Source: Sanguinoderma infundibulare
Lineage: Eukaryota > Basidiomycota > Agaricomycetes > Polyporales > Polyporaceae
Assembly: GCA_032821775.1 (NCBI GenBank)
Contig: JAVLRN010000001.1
Coordinates: forward strand, 3,658,001 to 3,722,000
DNA length: 64,000 nt
Reading direction: 5' to 3'
Below the pieces are notes generated by a model. That model worked only from the letters and a program-made list of their open reading frames with translations, was not told the DNA's origin and did not search any database. Each line of letters starts with the position of its first letter. Position 1 is the first letter of the stretch. This document shows, in pieces, positions 31,536-42,500 of this stretch. Made by a program: the position numbers and the translations under genes.

Positions 31536-33286
31536 CTTCGAATTATCCCGTGAAGATGTGCGTCAAAAAGTCTATAGAGTCGTATAGTAGGTCGTCGGAT
31601 AATAAAGATCGTATCGGCGAGCACAGCTGCCTAGAAAGAAGGAGAACGAGACGAAAGGAGAAAACTAGCACAGGAACAAAGTGGAAAGGGGAAGTGGGAT
31701 ACAGTGGAGTTGGCCGAGCGGTTTTAAATGCTCCAACGGGCGGTGCATCAAGCGTACCCAGGCTTACATCGGGGCTCGAGAAGTTGGCAGGTTGATGAAA
31801 GGACGCCCGGAGCCACAACCAGGAAGCTGTCAACTCATCACCACCGAGGCTAAAACGCAGCGGAGTTGTTGCGACTGTGAATCAGAACGGCGGGGATCCT
31901 ATTGAGACTGGCTCACCCCTGTTGGTGGATCGCTACAAGGCACGAGCGGGTTTGCTGACGTGCTGGGCGACGGAATGGCGGCGCCACTGCGGTTGCGGCT
32001 CGCAAATCGCACCTTCAGGGCAATGCAGCCGGTGATGCATTGATGAGCTGTCTCTTCCAGGGCTTTGGGCGCATCTCCCGGCTCTGCGCAGATGGGGTTT
32101 GAGAACCTCTATATGCCCACATTAGCGGATCAAGAGATGCCGCGACGCGCCCACTGGGCCAAGATGGGCTCGGTTGGTCCACCATTTGCCCCTTAGACGA
32201 ATGCGAACGCCCGGACGCGCTCGAGCTTCGTCTGGCTGAGATATTGAGCTGGTTGAGTATGTCGAGTCTACTGCTTCCGTGAACTTTTAGATGTCTAGGA
32301 GGTGATGTTGACAATGCTGGAGGTACGCGCATCGATTCATCGAGATCGCATGGCAAGTGAGATGGGGGAGCATCAACCACAGCAAGCAGACATCATTCCT
32401 GGCTGGCAGCAAGTTCAGAGATCACGCCGAAGACCAGGGTCATGACGACTGCTTACTGTTGACGATGATAGCTGCGAGCTCGTCGAAGGTTACAACCTCG
32501 AGACCTTGTATTCCTGGAAGGGTGATCTTGATGACGACGGTGAGAGAGGTAGGAAAGCATTGCAAATGGTCGCCAGCGATAAAAAGTCTCGGAATCAAAG
32601 ATGGTGGTGGGTCGGAGGTAAAAGCTGTGCGCTTGTCTTTGGCGACGCTTACCAACTCGACAACGATTAGAAACAGGCACCGACATCACCGTCGGGAGCG
32701 TGGCTTTCTTCGTTGCTCGTAAGTGCTCGCGAGTCGCACGGTCGTCGAGGGCTCCACCTACGGTCACAGATCGGGAAGCCGTTGTGCTTTACTCATCGCT
32801 GCTGCTTCTGGACGAGTTGGTGAGTTCCTCTATGATGTGGCGTAACCACTCGTCCACTTGATTGATCGACAGAGCTCCCTTCGTTTCACCCTGGGCTCAT
32901 GCACATGTGGTCAAGCCGATTTCAACGGACATGCACCACACCCGGCTGTCCTCCAAACCTCGCGCACCTGGGTGCGGTCAACTCTACCACCTCGGCGATT
33001 CAGATGCCGGTTGATATTGGAATCAATACACCTTCTCTCCCCCGCCGAAGTTCGTCTGTTTGGTCAGGGTCCGACCCTTGCATCATTCGTCAGAGCCTGA
33101 AGCGCACGCAGATGGCGCGAGCGGGGAGATGGGATACAGGCGCCGGCCAATGGAATATTCTAAGCTCTCGACCGTCATCATAATCGACCAAACAACCAGA
33201 ACCCAGAGAAACAAACCGTTGGATCACCATACGAGTCTTCTATTCCAATCTACAGGCTACAAGCGACACCCCACTGACGGTTCCAT
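31536..33286. other. Intergenic region, about 1.75 kb
   Basis: Contains the promoter of the beta-propeller gene at its left end, with an ACTCTATAGACTTTTT stretch around 31570. No supported coding exon, repeat or RNA gene was found in the rest. Confidence 0.4.
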
Positions 33287-34565
33287 TCACTCCTTAGCGG
33301 CCGACATATGTTTCGCCCTCCCCTTGAACGCCTCCTTCACCATCAGCCATTCGATGACCGTCACACCCCTCCCCATCAGGAGCTCGCCCACCTCGTCCCA
33401 CACTTCCGGCATCGTACAGATCAAGTCCAGGTCAGCCTTCGAAACGACCCCCAGCGCTTGCAGCTGCGGAGCGGCGTGCCCTAGCGGACGCCGAAGGCCG
33501 TCTAAGAACATCCGGGCGGCCGAGGGCGGCGAGGGCGAGGGCGGGTGAGAGGCGAGCCTCGGCGACGAGCGGTGTCCAGATACAGATCCGGACGCAGTCA
33601 AAGGCTCCATGATCCACTCGGTTTCTATCTTGAGTCGCGAGCTGGGGAGGGGGTTCCCCGACGGGTGGTCCTCGGGCCAGGTGTGGGTCGAGTACACAGA
33701 CGCGCGAGACGAGGTGCTGCCTGCCAGAGACGAGTGCACAGAAACGGGAGGACGCGAATCAGGAGTGCCAGGTGAGGATGTGATGCTTATCGGGGACCAC
33801 AATGCTGGGCGGAGGACCGCACACGGATGCGCAGTTGGCTCGGACGAGGCAGGCGGGCTATCCAGCTCGGGCGTCGGCGTAGGGTTGCTGGGGCTGGCAA
33901 GACCAGGCGTGGAGAAAGTGGGCGAAGGGGTTGAGCCGGCAAGACCAGGCATGGAGAAAGTAGGCGAAGGGGTTGAGAGAATCATCTCGTGCGCACCAGG
34001 TTCTGGAACTGGATCCGCGTCGGAACCCGAGCATCTCGTGGGCGAACTCACGCACCTTCTCGTTCTCTCATTTCCCCCGCCGCGTCCTCGACTGGCTCCG
34101 CCTTCACCAGGACAACGGCTTCGTCCTTAACATGTTCGAACTGGCCACTTCCTGCCGCTTCGTCCTCCACGCTGGTCCTTGGAACGGGGGAGCGATACTT
34201 GACGTATCCCTCGCAGCGCTGGAAGATATGGTTCTACCCAAGCACGTTACCCACCATGACGTCAACCGACCCGACCCAAAAACGCGCGCATATACGCACC
34301 CGCACGGGCGTGGCCATCGCCCACGACTTGTCGCACTGCGGGCAGTGGAAGAGCTGCGTCTTCGGGTTGCGCCGGAGGAGGAAGTTGGCGTCGGGGTGGT
34401 CCTTGAAGTATATCTTGGTGTACTTTTGATGTACGGTCCGCTTGTGGTAGTTGGCGGACTTGTGCAACTCGCCACAGCAGAAGAGAGGGTCCGACTTGAT
34501 CTCCTTGGGCCTGCAAATAATTTGCCGTTAGATGATGTCAGAGGTAGACAAAGCCAATCGCACAT
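33287..34565 (-). CDS. C2HC zinc-finger protein with SAM-like module
   Basis: Undescribed architecture of about 370 residues. The start codon is split: exon 1 ends in AT (34564-34565) and exon 2 supplies G, giving MPKEIKSDPLFCCGELHKSA. A Cys/His-rich segment (CCGELHKSANYHKRTVH) precedes a finger FHCPQCDKSWAM...NHIFQRC, spacing C-x2-C-x12-H-x4-C, joined over an intron. A variable Ser/Pro linker holds a 14-residue duplication (STPSPTFSMPGLAG). The C-terminus is one SAM-like module: FLDGLRRPLGHAAPQLQALG to GRGVTVIEWLMVKEA. A TATAAA box lies 76 bp upstream of the start. Nucleic-acid binding is plausible from the finger but unproven. Confidence 0.72.
33895..33978 (-). repeat. 42-nt coding tandem duplication
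   Basis: Two 42-base copies containing GGCAAGACCAGGC and GGAGAAAGT, differing at a few positions. They encode STPSPTFSMPGLAG and STPSPTFSTPGLAS in the linker of the zinc-finger/SAM-like protein. Confidence 0.8.
34564..34565 (-). other. Two-base first coding exon (AT of a split ATG)
   Basis: On the minus strand CCAGCAT is followed directly by donor GTGCGA, and TTTGCAG precedes GCCCAAGGAG. Joining AT to G makes ATG CCC AAG in frame with the zinc-finger exon. The only other nearby ATG reads a different frame. Confidence 0.6.
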
Positions 34566-34640
34566 GCTGGACGAAGTACTAGGATGACGGATGGTTTGAA
34601 GAAGGGTTGAGTGCGACGACAACACCAACTTCTCTCCTTC

Positions 34641-34647
34641 TTTATAA
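34641..34647 (-). promoter_or_regulatory. TATA box of the zinc-finger gene
   Basis: TTATAAA on the minus strand, 76 bp upstream of the predicted split start codon. Confidence 0.5.
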
Positions 34648-35032
34648 CCTTGGCGCTCAGCCGACGCCGATCGTCCGCTACTCGGCTGACTTTGTGACTT
34701 TGTACAAACCTACGTCCGATGGGCAGAAATGCCCAAGTGTTTTCTGAATCCGGAAGCACATGCGAATGACGATTATATGCGCATTGAATCGACCTGCCTA
34801 AAAAGTCCTCTGCGGAGAAGACGTCGAAGGTGCGCACGGATGGAAAGAGGGACAACATTAAGAGAGCAATCGTCGATGAGACCTAATGTACACCAAACAC
34901 GATACAGATGGAAAATCCGGGGAGCTCGGAGCAAGCACGTATACTGGCGTACGGGCGATCGTCAGCGTGTCTTTCAACAACTTCGCGCGGGATGGGCACG
35001 CACCAAAAATAACGATTAAATACAACAACGCG

Positions 35033-36738
35033 TCACGCGGCGTGGTTCCTAGCAGCGGAGCGTCCGCCTGCGGTCCTCTTCTTCCCGCCGCGGCCGGACT
35101 TCTTCTGATTCTGGCGGCGCTCGAGGCACTTGCTGCAGTACCACGTACTCGCAGGCACGACGGTGAGACCGACGCAAGCGATGTGGAACTAGACGATGGG
35201 AATAGAACGTCAAAACGAGGACGCGCAAGACAATCAGCGACAATGCTCACCCATTCCCTCTCGCAGTCCTCGTCGTCACAACCGATCATCTCTCCGTAGC
35301 TGACCCCGTCGCAGAAGCAGTACGTCCGATTATCCTCCGCGTCACCGTCGGGCTCGCCGCCCGCGCTCGCCGTGCCGTCATTCGCGTCCTGCGAGACCTG
35401 CGGGAAGCTGCGTGCAACGGGCATGCCTGGGCCCTCAAGCTGTCCGTGGGGCCAGTCCGACACAATGCCGTTGCTCATCGCGCGAGCAGTGGGCGCCTCA
35501 GGTACAATACCCGCTTGGTTTTGCATGAACGGCGCGGGAAGGGAGGGGTGACTGGTGGAAGGGGGTTGAGTGCTGTACGCGTCGCGACGAGCTGCTGCTT
35601 CTTGTGCGCGTTTGTTCGAGGACGAGTTGCTGCCTGCACGACCGGTCGCAGCTTGACGGGATGCGACGGTGGTGTTGGGGACGACAAGGTTCTGGGGGAG
35701 ATGCGATGCCACCGAGGCGACGGACTCCGTGGGGGACGCTGGTCTTTCGGCGGCGACCCTGGAGCATTTAAGTTAGACAGACGGACAAAGGAACGGAGCG
35801 AGAGGAAGGGACAATACAACGAAACGGCGGCAGACGAGGGCTGCATGACCATACCATGCCTTGCAGGGCTTGCATTGCGATGCAAACGTCGCCACAGGCG
35901 CGCCAGGGGCGATCACTACAGACGCCCAAGAAATGTCCACGCGACGGAGCGTGGCCAGGAGTTGGAGGACAGCTCCAGACGTCCCGACGTGCAACAAGAC
36001 GTGCAATGCCATCATTCGTGCTCAAAAAAGACTCGATGCGTACTTCTTGGCCCGACCTCCGTTCCTCTGCCGCTGAGGGGGAGCACCGTCGAGACGCTCC
36101 TTCTTGCTCGGCGTCCTCGTAACGTCGACGTCGTCGTCCCTCTGCACCCTCCTCTTCTTCTTCTCCGGACTGGGGTCCGTTCCGTTCAGCAACAGGCCTC
36201 CGTAGCCCGCGCCGGCACCAGCGGCGCGCCGGTTCCGTCGCCCACCCTCGCCCGTCATGCCGGGCGGGTAGAACTGCTTCGAAGTAACGTGCGGGTACAC
36301 CGTCTTGTGCCCGAGCTGCGCCGCGAGCCTCGAGAAGTCCCTGTCGGGCATGTGGTCGAGGAGGGCCAGCAAGTGCGCTCTGTGGCTGCGGAGGCCGTCG
36401 GCGGCGTGACAGGCGACGCGAATCTTGTCCTCGCCGCCGAGCTTGAGCCGCATGGCCTCCTCCGAGATCTCGGTGAGGAGGTAGAGGCGGTCGTCGTTGG
36501 TGCCGGTCTTGGTCTCGATCATGGCTATGAGCTCATTGATCTTCGCGGTGAGGAGGGTCATCGAGGACGAGAGCACGGCGTCGAGCTCGCGCAGGTCGCC
36601 GTACGATCGGGAGAGGTCCATGGGGAGGGTGTCGAGGGTGTGGGCGTACTCAGAGAGACAGGCGAGGCTGAGTGCCATGTCGGCGGAGGAGCTGGAGGCG
36701 GGGGGATAATTCATGACCTGTTGATGTCGACGGGACAT
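35033..36738 (-). CDS. ING-family PHD-finger protein (Yng2/ING-like)
   Basis: Histone-reader subunit of an acetyltransferase or deacetylase complex (NuA4/Yng2-like or Rpd3/Pho23-like). From MSRRHQQVMNYPP the N-terminal ING helical domain follows (YAHTLDTLPMDLSRSYGDLR and TKINELIAMIE). A long disordered basic middle carries NLS-like EKKKRRVQR. After an intron of roughly 280 nt (unusually long here, 35762-36042) the exon KVAAERPASPTES leads to the PHD: TYCFCDGVSYGEMIGCD, CEREWFHIACVG, WYCSKCLERR. All Cys4-His-Cys3 ligands and the Trp of the H3K4me3 cage are present. It ends RSAARNHAA. It is divergent from the Dph4 gene. Confidence 0.88.
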
Positions 36739-36964
36739 CGTGCTTGAGAGGAGGGGGTTCGTCGCGGTTGTGAGGGGGGAGCAGTGGGCGAGCGGCCTGG
36801 ACGAGAGGCCCAAGCCCTTGTTGCCACAATTGGCAAAAACAGAGTAAACCGGGCCGTCGGACCGCATGCGCTCACCCGAGATCGGAGTCTGCGAGCGGCT
36901 TGGACGACGACCACGACAACCTCCTCGACGCTCTCGCCCTTTAGCACGGGTAAAGGACAATCGG
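36739..36964. promoter_or_regulatory. Divergent promoter, ING and Dph4 genes
   Basis: 226 bp separate the two ATGs on opposite strands. The interval includes CCACAATTGGCAAAAACAG. No TATA box is visible, so it is probably a compact bidirectional promoter. Confidence 0.45.
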
Positions 36965-37402
36965 ATGCAGGACTACTATGCAATCCTCTCTGTCTCCACC
37001 TCTGCGACGCCCGAGGACATCAAGGTCGCTTACCATCGTCTTCTTCTCGCCTCCCATCCCGACAAACGCGGTTCTAAAAATGCGGAAGATGGCATTGACA
37101 TCGGCCTGCTCGCCGACGCGTTTCGTACCCTTCATACTCCCGAACTGAGAGTTCGATACGATCAGCTCCTGGTCGCCAGCGGGAAGCAGCTCGGACCTCG
37201 GCCTGCCCAGGTCGTTTCGCTCGAAGACTTCGATGAGGAGCCGGACTCCAGGTGGACGCATCCCTGCCGGTGCGGGGGCACTTACCTTGTCACGGAGGAG
37301 ATGCTTGACGCGGGTCAACACCTTGTTGGCTGTGTGAGCTGTTCGGAGGTCGTATGGGTTGGCTACGAATTGGTCGAGGCGGTGGGAGGAGGAGGACAGT
37401 AG
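36965..37402 (+). CDS. DPH4: Dph4/DNAJC24-like J-protein, diphthamide biosynthesis
   Basis: J-domain protein supporting the first step of diphthamide formation on translation factor eEF2, where it binds iron and helps electron supply to Dph1-Dph2. It is intronless, 145 residues. The J domain starts MQDYYAILSVSTSATPEDIK and keeps the HPD motif (ASHPDKRG). The C-terminal CSL zinc-binding domain has HPCRCGGTYLVTEEM and VGCVSCSEVVWVGYE, with four Cys ligands. Order and length match the family. Confidence 0.92.
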   Translation: MQDYYAILSVSTSATPEDIKVAYHRLLLASHPDKRGSKNAEDGIDIGLLADAFRTLHTPELRVRYDQLLVASGKQLGPRPAQVVSLEDFDEEPDSRWTHPCRCGGTYLVTEEMLDAGQHLVGCVSCSEVVWVGYELVEAVGGGGQ

Positions 37403-37424
37403 CTCCCGGGGCAACCCCACCTGG

Positions 37425-37495
37425 ATGCGATGCTGCAGCATTGCAACGTTGCGGCCTTTCCATTTCTGGGAACGGTATGGTCAAAATAAGATGAT
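37425..37495 (+). repeat. Diverged direct repeat, copy A
   Basis: Contains GCTGCAGCATTGCAACGTTG and reads LQHCNVAAFPFLGTVWSK before a stop. About three quarters of bases match copy B at 38545-38620. Confidence 0.5.
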
Positions 37496-38544
37496 AGTGA
37501 GCTTTCTGTTCTCGGTCTTGCGTCCGCCAGGTGTCTAATTTCCGCTGCAGTGCCTAGCCTCACCCAGCGCATCGCTTCGCACTGGGTAGATTGCATTCAC
37601 CAGCGCGCATCGCTCGTTCCGAACCTGTGGTGGATAGATCGTGCAGTCCTTCTATCACTTTGTCGTCCGCCAAACCTCCCTCGCCATGCAATCGACCTTC
37701 TGGCTCACCTCATATCGTCCATGAAGATGGCTACTGTTCTCAACGTTTGTTTCTCGATCTGTGCTCGTCTGTGCGCTGCTTCATCGATTCTCTTTTACGG
37801 TTGTTCTATCCCTGTCAGAGGGTCCGATGGGAGAAGAAGGCTGCCTCTCATCTTCGTATGCTCCGTCCAAACTACGTCGGAACGTCTTTTGCTCGAGCAA
37901 GCCCCTAAGCCTATTCGCACTGAAGGCCGTGGTACCATGCATGCATGATATATGTGTATTGTTTTCAATCGGTATGTTGATCCTGCTGTACCTCAATGAG
38001 GCGGATGGTAATAACAGTCACACCCCCCGTTAGGAATGGGTACCGTAGCCTCGTGGTGCACACGCCCGTATTTGCAGCGATGCCGCCGGACAGCCGTAGT
38101 GAAGGTTTCAAGATCCGCAACTTGACCAATATGCATACCCTGCCGCAAGGTAGGTGTTCATTGCAACCGTCTGTCCTCCGGTATTCATGCCATGCTAGGA
38201 ACCGGGGATAGATCCGTTTGCGCAATCCATATCCGAACGAAAGGACATTAGACTCACAGGCTTGACCGGAGGTAAGGTAACACTCGGTTTCGATCTCGGG
38301 CAGTGACAGCTAACTGGCCGCCTGTAAAGGTCGGGACCGGGCCGAATATTTTTAGTCCCTTTAACAAGCTTAAAATGTCAGGTCTTCTTACAATCCTGTT
38401 TCTGTAGGCAGTATTGGTAGTCCGAGAACTGCATAACCATCGAAGTCACCTGGACGCCTGGCGGAACTCAGTACTGAACGTCTAGACCGGAAGTTTGTTC
38501 ATGTCCGTCTGTGGCTGTGACTCGGATGCGCGCCCAGGTGAAGC

Positions 38545-38620
38545 TGGGTGCAACGCTGCAGCGTTTCAACGTCGTCGCCTTTCTGCTTCTGGAAACGGTG
38601 TCGTCAAGGCATGGTGACGG
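38545..38620 (+). repeat. Diverged direct repeat, copy B
   Basis: Contains GCTGCAGCGTTTCAACGTCG and reads LQRFNVVAFLLLETVSSRHG. It is followed by a GTGAGT donor-like site. The hydrophobic translation suggests a decayed membrane-protein exon. Confidence 0.5.
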
Positions 38621-38850
38621 TGAGTCCTTGTCTTGCATATGCTTCTGACAGCCCCGGCTCACGCTAAGCTCGCCTTCTACGCACTCGTCGCCCTTCAGGT
38701 TTTCCATTACCCGCTTTCTCGTTTACCAGGCTGCGTGCAGTTCCGTTCCGTTGCTGCGCTCTTGTCTAGTGTAGACGTTTACTGCGTAGACCGCAGGTGT
38801 CGGTAGTCGTAAACGCTTCTTCCACGCGCCCCCAGGACGACTTCAACCAG

Positions 38851-39363
38851 ATGGCGCAGACGTCGCTGCCGTTCCGCGCGTGCGGGTTCATGTTCACCTG
38901 GCCAGACCCGGACGACCCCGATCAGCTCATCGTGGACACGGACGAGAGGGACGATTTGCCGACGAAGGTGAATTATCGGGAGGTCGAGAACAATGACGAC
39001 GACGAGCCCTGGATGGAGCCGGAAACGACGGACGAAGTAGCCAGTTTGCCCGCGTCGAGAGGTCTCACGACGACTTACGGCCTGACTAAAGGCTATCCTC
39101 ATGGTGTTCGTGAAGGTTTGTGGAAGCAACTGTTGCAGCATAGTGCCAGCAGTGATCCACCATGCTTACAGCTTCCATCTGGCACCAGGTGCGCACTTCG
39201 ATTCCTCAATCTTTCGCTGCCGTGTTTCCTGGCTTGTGACCTTCTACTAGTAGAATGTCCGTATCGTCGCCGAAACTTGACTGGGGACTGGCTTTTCTCT
39301 ACCGCCGGCGTATTGATCGTGCTTCACGTCAATGAGTTGTGGTTGGATGTGGTCGCATCATGA
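38851..39363 (+). CDS. Hypothetical protein, uncertain
   Basis: From ATG 38851 the frame encodes 170 residues, starting MAQTSLPFRACGFMFTWPDP, with an acidic middle (DTDERDDLP and NNDDDEPWMEPE) and hydrophobic segments near the end. No family is recognised. The acidic part looks protein-like and not random. The end overlaps a segment shared with 37970-38010. It could be an exon of a larger or decaying gene. Confidence 0.28.
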   Translation: MAQTSLPFRACGFMFTWPDPDDPDQLIVDTDERDDLPTKVNYREVENNDDDEPWMEPETTDEVASLPASRGLTTTYGLTKGYPHGVREGLWKQLLQHSASSDPPCLQLPSGTRCALRFLNLSLPCFLACDLLLVECPYRRRNLTGDWLFSTAGVLIVLHVNELWLDVVAS

Positions 39364-39719
39364 TCAATCACGCCCCAGACGCTCCGGTGCCCTGGCCCCG
39401 GTTCCAGCGGGGCGCCGTGGTGACCGCCCCGGGTGGTCCATTGGAGTGTCCGACTGCCAGATCGGATTCCGGTCGACGTTGGCGAGGCTGAACTGGGGCC
39501 AGGACACCGGAGCGTCTGGGGCTCCCATCGACGTCAGCTGTCTAGCCGACATGAATGAGGTTTCTTCTAGAGGACCTATCGTTCTGAAAACGGCTGTCAG
39601 TAGACCCAATTTCCGCTCTGCAATTTTGAGTTTGCGCCTGTCGTCGTGCCGCTTAGGAGGCTCACTGCTTCCGATGACCTCACAATCACTCACTGGGCGA
39701 CAATGCAGGCCGCCCATTG

Positions 39720-39727
39720 TATAAAAA
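39720..39727 (+). promoter_or_regulatory. Candidate TATA box of the DUF6535 gene
   Basis: TATAAAAA about 275 bp before the predicted start of the membrane-protein gene. Confidence 0.35.
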
Positions 39728-40001
39728 GGACACTCCTACCGAGTCGTTTCATGCCCCACCCAGCTGCAAGGCTTCCGCAGTCGTGTAAGCGTTTTCCAAA
39801 TGTCACTGTCTGTAGCGCCGGATCTGATTGCCAGGAGGCTGTCAAACTCAGGTCGGAAGCTGGGAACGACAGCACATCGTGATATTCAGCACAAACAAGC
39901 TTCATTTGGTCGTAGGTATCTTTTTTTATTTGGCTAGCAAGTATATTCACTGAAAACAGGTTGTCGTCAGCTCCAAGCTGCGATCAAACTCGATATGGAG
40001 C

Positions 40002-42500
40002 ATGAAAGATCGTCTGACTGGGTTCCTTCGGAGAGGTCGGTTATTTTTCGGAAATCACAGCTCCCAACGTCTCTCTTATGTCATCGACAGCTCTGTCCAT
40101 GGACAATCGACTCCAGCTGTTGCGGAACTCCACATTCGCGCCGTGAGTAGGGCGGATTTGCCTGTTTTATGGGAAGCTCAGCTCATTTCCCTTCTTAGAA
40201 ATTGATCGAGGAGTTGGGAGAGCGCCTCCAAAAGAACTCCACCTCCGAACAGAAGGCGTGGGACGAAACTACGAAGATTTTGCGTGACCATAGCGATGAA
40301 ATGGTAGCCCAGTGGTTTACAGGGATCGATCCGTTACTTACCCTCGTAAGTCTCGCGTCCTACAACTTTGCCGATGAGGGAGGTTTGAAAGTCTTACTTT
40401 TCAGGCGGGTCTGCTTTCGGCAGTCATATCAGGGTTCGCTCTCGCAACATACCAGCTCCTTCAACCGGCCCCCATCGATCCTTCTCTCGTTCTCATTCAG
40501 ATATCGGCACAGCTTGCGAGCTTCTCGACCAACCCATCATTCTTGAATTCCACCCAGCCTTCGTACACCGCCGCTGTTCCTACTGTCCCTTCCAAAGCGC
40601 CCACATACGCCATCTGGCTCAACGCATGTTGGTTCTCCAGCCTCGTGCTTAGCATAGCCTCCGCCTCGATGGGCATCGCAGTCAAAGAATGGCTCACCAA
40701 CTACAAGCAAGGTCTATCTGGGCCTGGCCTTGAGACGGCAGCAATTCGACAGCATCGATGGAACAGCCTGATGAAGTGGCGGGTCCCCGCTATTGTTACC
40801 ATTATTCCCATCCTCCTACAAGCAGCTTTGGTGTTGTTCCTCATAGGTCTGGTCATTTTCCTATGGTCCATTCATCCTGCGGTAGCGACGGTCGTCTCTA
40901 TCTTGGTAGTGGCGCTGTTTGCTTTCAGCCTCGGCAGCATCCTCCTGCCCACCTTCCGAGACGACTGCTGCTATATATCCTCCCTCTCCTTCGTCGCCCG
41001 CCATCTGGCTGTTCAAACGAAATGGATGATCAGAACACTTTTCTATCAAGTGGCGCTTGGTATCCGTCTAACGATACCCTTGCAGTGTGCCTTTCGGTTG
41101 TCACGGTGGCTTACCTACCCCGAAGAACCAGTGCGACCTTCGACTTTGCACGAGCTAGAACGCGTCACTGTCGCCGGACACTTTCCAGCTCTCGCCCAGG
41201 AGATGCTACAAATGGCTTACATAACCACCACGGACCCGAGATGCTACGACTACGCCATGGCTTGCCTTACGAAGTACAGGCACGGCGCGACTCAGTATCA
41301 CGATGCAATACTTCATCACTTGACCGATCACTGGTCTCGAGATCGTTCTAAATGGCCCCGGGAAACCCTCCAGAACTACATGCATCTTGCAGCTCTTGTC
41401 TTGAGCAGAGTATGGCGGGAGCATGACTGGGAATGGGCTACGAAACTGTTCAATCGACTATTCGAGACAGCAGTGGATCCCCGCGCCGCGACAGCCAACA
41501 TCAGCGATCTCAACAATCTCTTGTGCTTTACGTCGCTCATGGTCATGAACCCTCTCTGTCCCAACTCTCCCCGGGATTATCTCTTTGTGTCTCTGGAGCC
41601 GAACACAACTTGGAACCGTAGCTACACTGGGACCACGCTTCACTGCGGTACGTGTCATCGTTCATAGAACAGGAAGTTGGCTGGCTGTTTATTAACCCGT
41701 CACCTGATAGTCGCGGCGGCAGCTAGGTACACGCTCGGGCAGTCCCCCCTTTCTTGCAGCGTCAACCTGAGCGCCAGCCTGCCGGATCGTCCTGGCAGAC
41801 AAGACTTCGCGAGCTATACGATGTCGGTGCAGCTTGCCGTCCGTTGCATCGCTAGGCGGATACCCTACGCATCGTCGGAGGCGCAGCCCGTATTCGAGCA
41901 TGTGAAGGCTATCCTGGAGTCCTTCACGGAGCTGTTGCGCAGTGGAGTCTGGAAGACTCTATGCCGACATCGGGGTGTCGCCGTCGTTTTCGCTGAAGCC
42001 ATGGAAGAACTCAGCCACTTGATGGACCATTCCCACTCTCGTCCCCTCCTCTCGACGTCGCTATTGGAGGCCCTAGGAGATGGCATCAGCAATTACGAGT
42101 CAGCGACAGACTCGGCCGACGACGACACCGTGGAGATGAGCTACTACGTCAAGATGACTCGAGAGGAGAGGACAACGAAACTAAGGGATTCCCTCCAAAA
42201 ACTACGGGACCGTGTTGAGAGTACGTGTGTTCATCGTCTATGCAGTGCGGCGATCATCTGATGACCATTCAACCAGAGGCCGAGGAGGACGTTAACAACC
42301 AGGGCGGTGGAACGAAGGAAATGCCCGTCGGCGGACCGGCGCCGCAGGAGCCATCGAGGCACACGGGCGTCGCTGAACCGGTGCCCCTCCCGGAAAACTC
42401 ACGTACCGTGGATCATGGTACACCTACGGGGCAGGGAGAGGAACCGGAGACGGGAGACGAGAGGAACGGGCAGGGAGAGGAACCCGGGCAGACGCCGTAG
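40002..42500 (+). CDS. DUF6535-type multipass membrane protein
   Basis: Family of unknown function, abundant in Agaricomycetes. From ATG 40002 (MKDRLTGFLRRG) an exon ending ELHIRA joins KLIEELGERLQKN. The domain follows: DHSDEMVAQWFTGIDPLLTL, then AGLLSAVISGFALATYQLLQ, a membrane helix. Further helices are in WLNACWFSSLVLSIASASMG and PAIVTIIPILLQAALVLFLI, with GIAVKEWL between them and LSGPGL after. The soluble C-terminal half is helical. A phase-1 intron at 41650 joins TTLHC to VAAAARYTLG. The last exon is acidic with a GQGEEP repeat and ends EEPGQTP. The first exon is the least certain part. Confidence 0.75.

Larger units (their letters stand above)
37403..40001. other. Intergenic region with a diverged repeated segment
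   Basis: About 2.6 kb. Two related segments occur, at 37425-37495 and 38545-38620, and their downstream parts also share an end motif (37970-38010 and 39310-39345). One open stretch at 38851-39363 is listed separately. A TATA box is at 39720-39727. Nothing else is recognised. Confidence 0.45.

Noticed and set aside
31700..31780. tRNA-like AGTTGGCCGAGCGGT segment
   Set aside because: It resembles a D arm, but no anticodon stem or GGTTCGAATCC-type T arm follows at the right distance.
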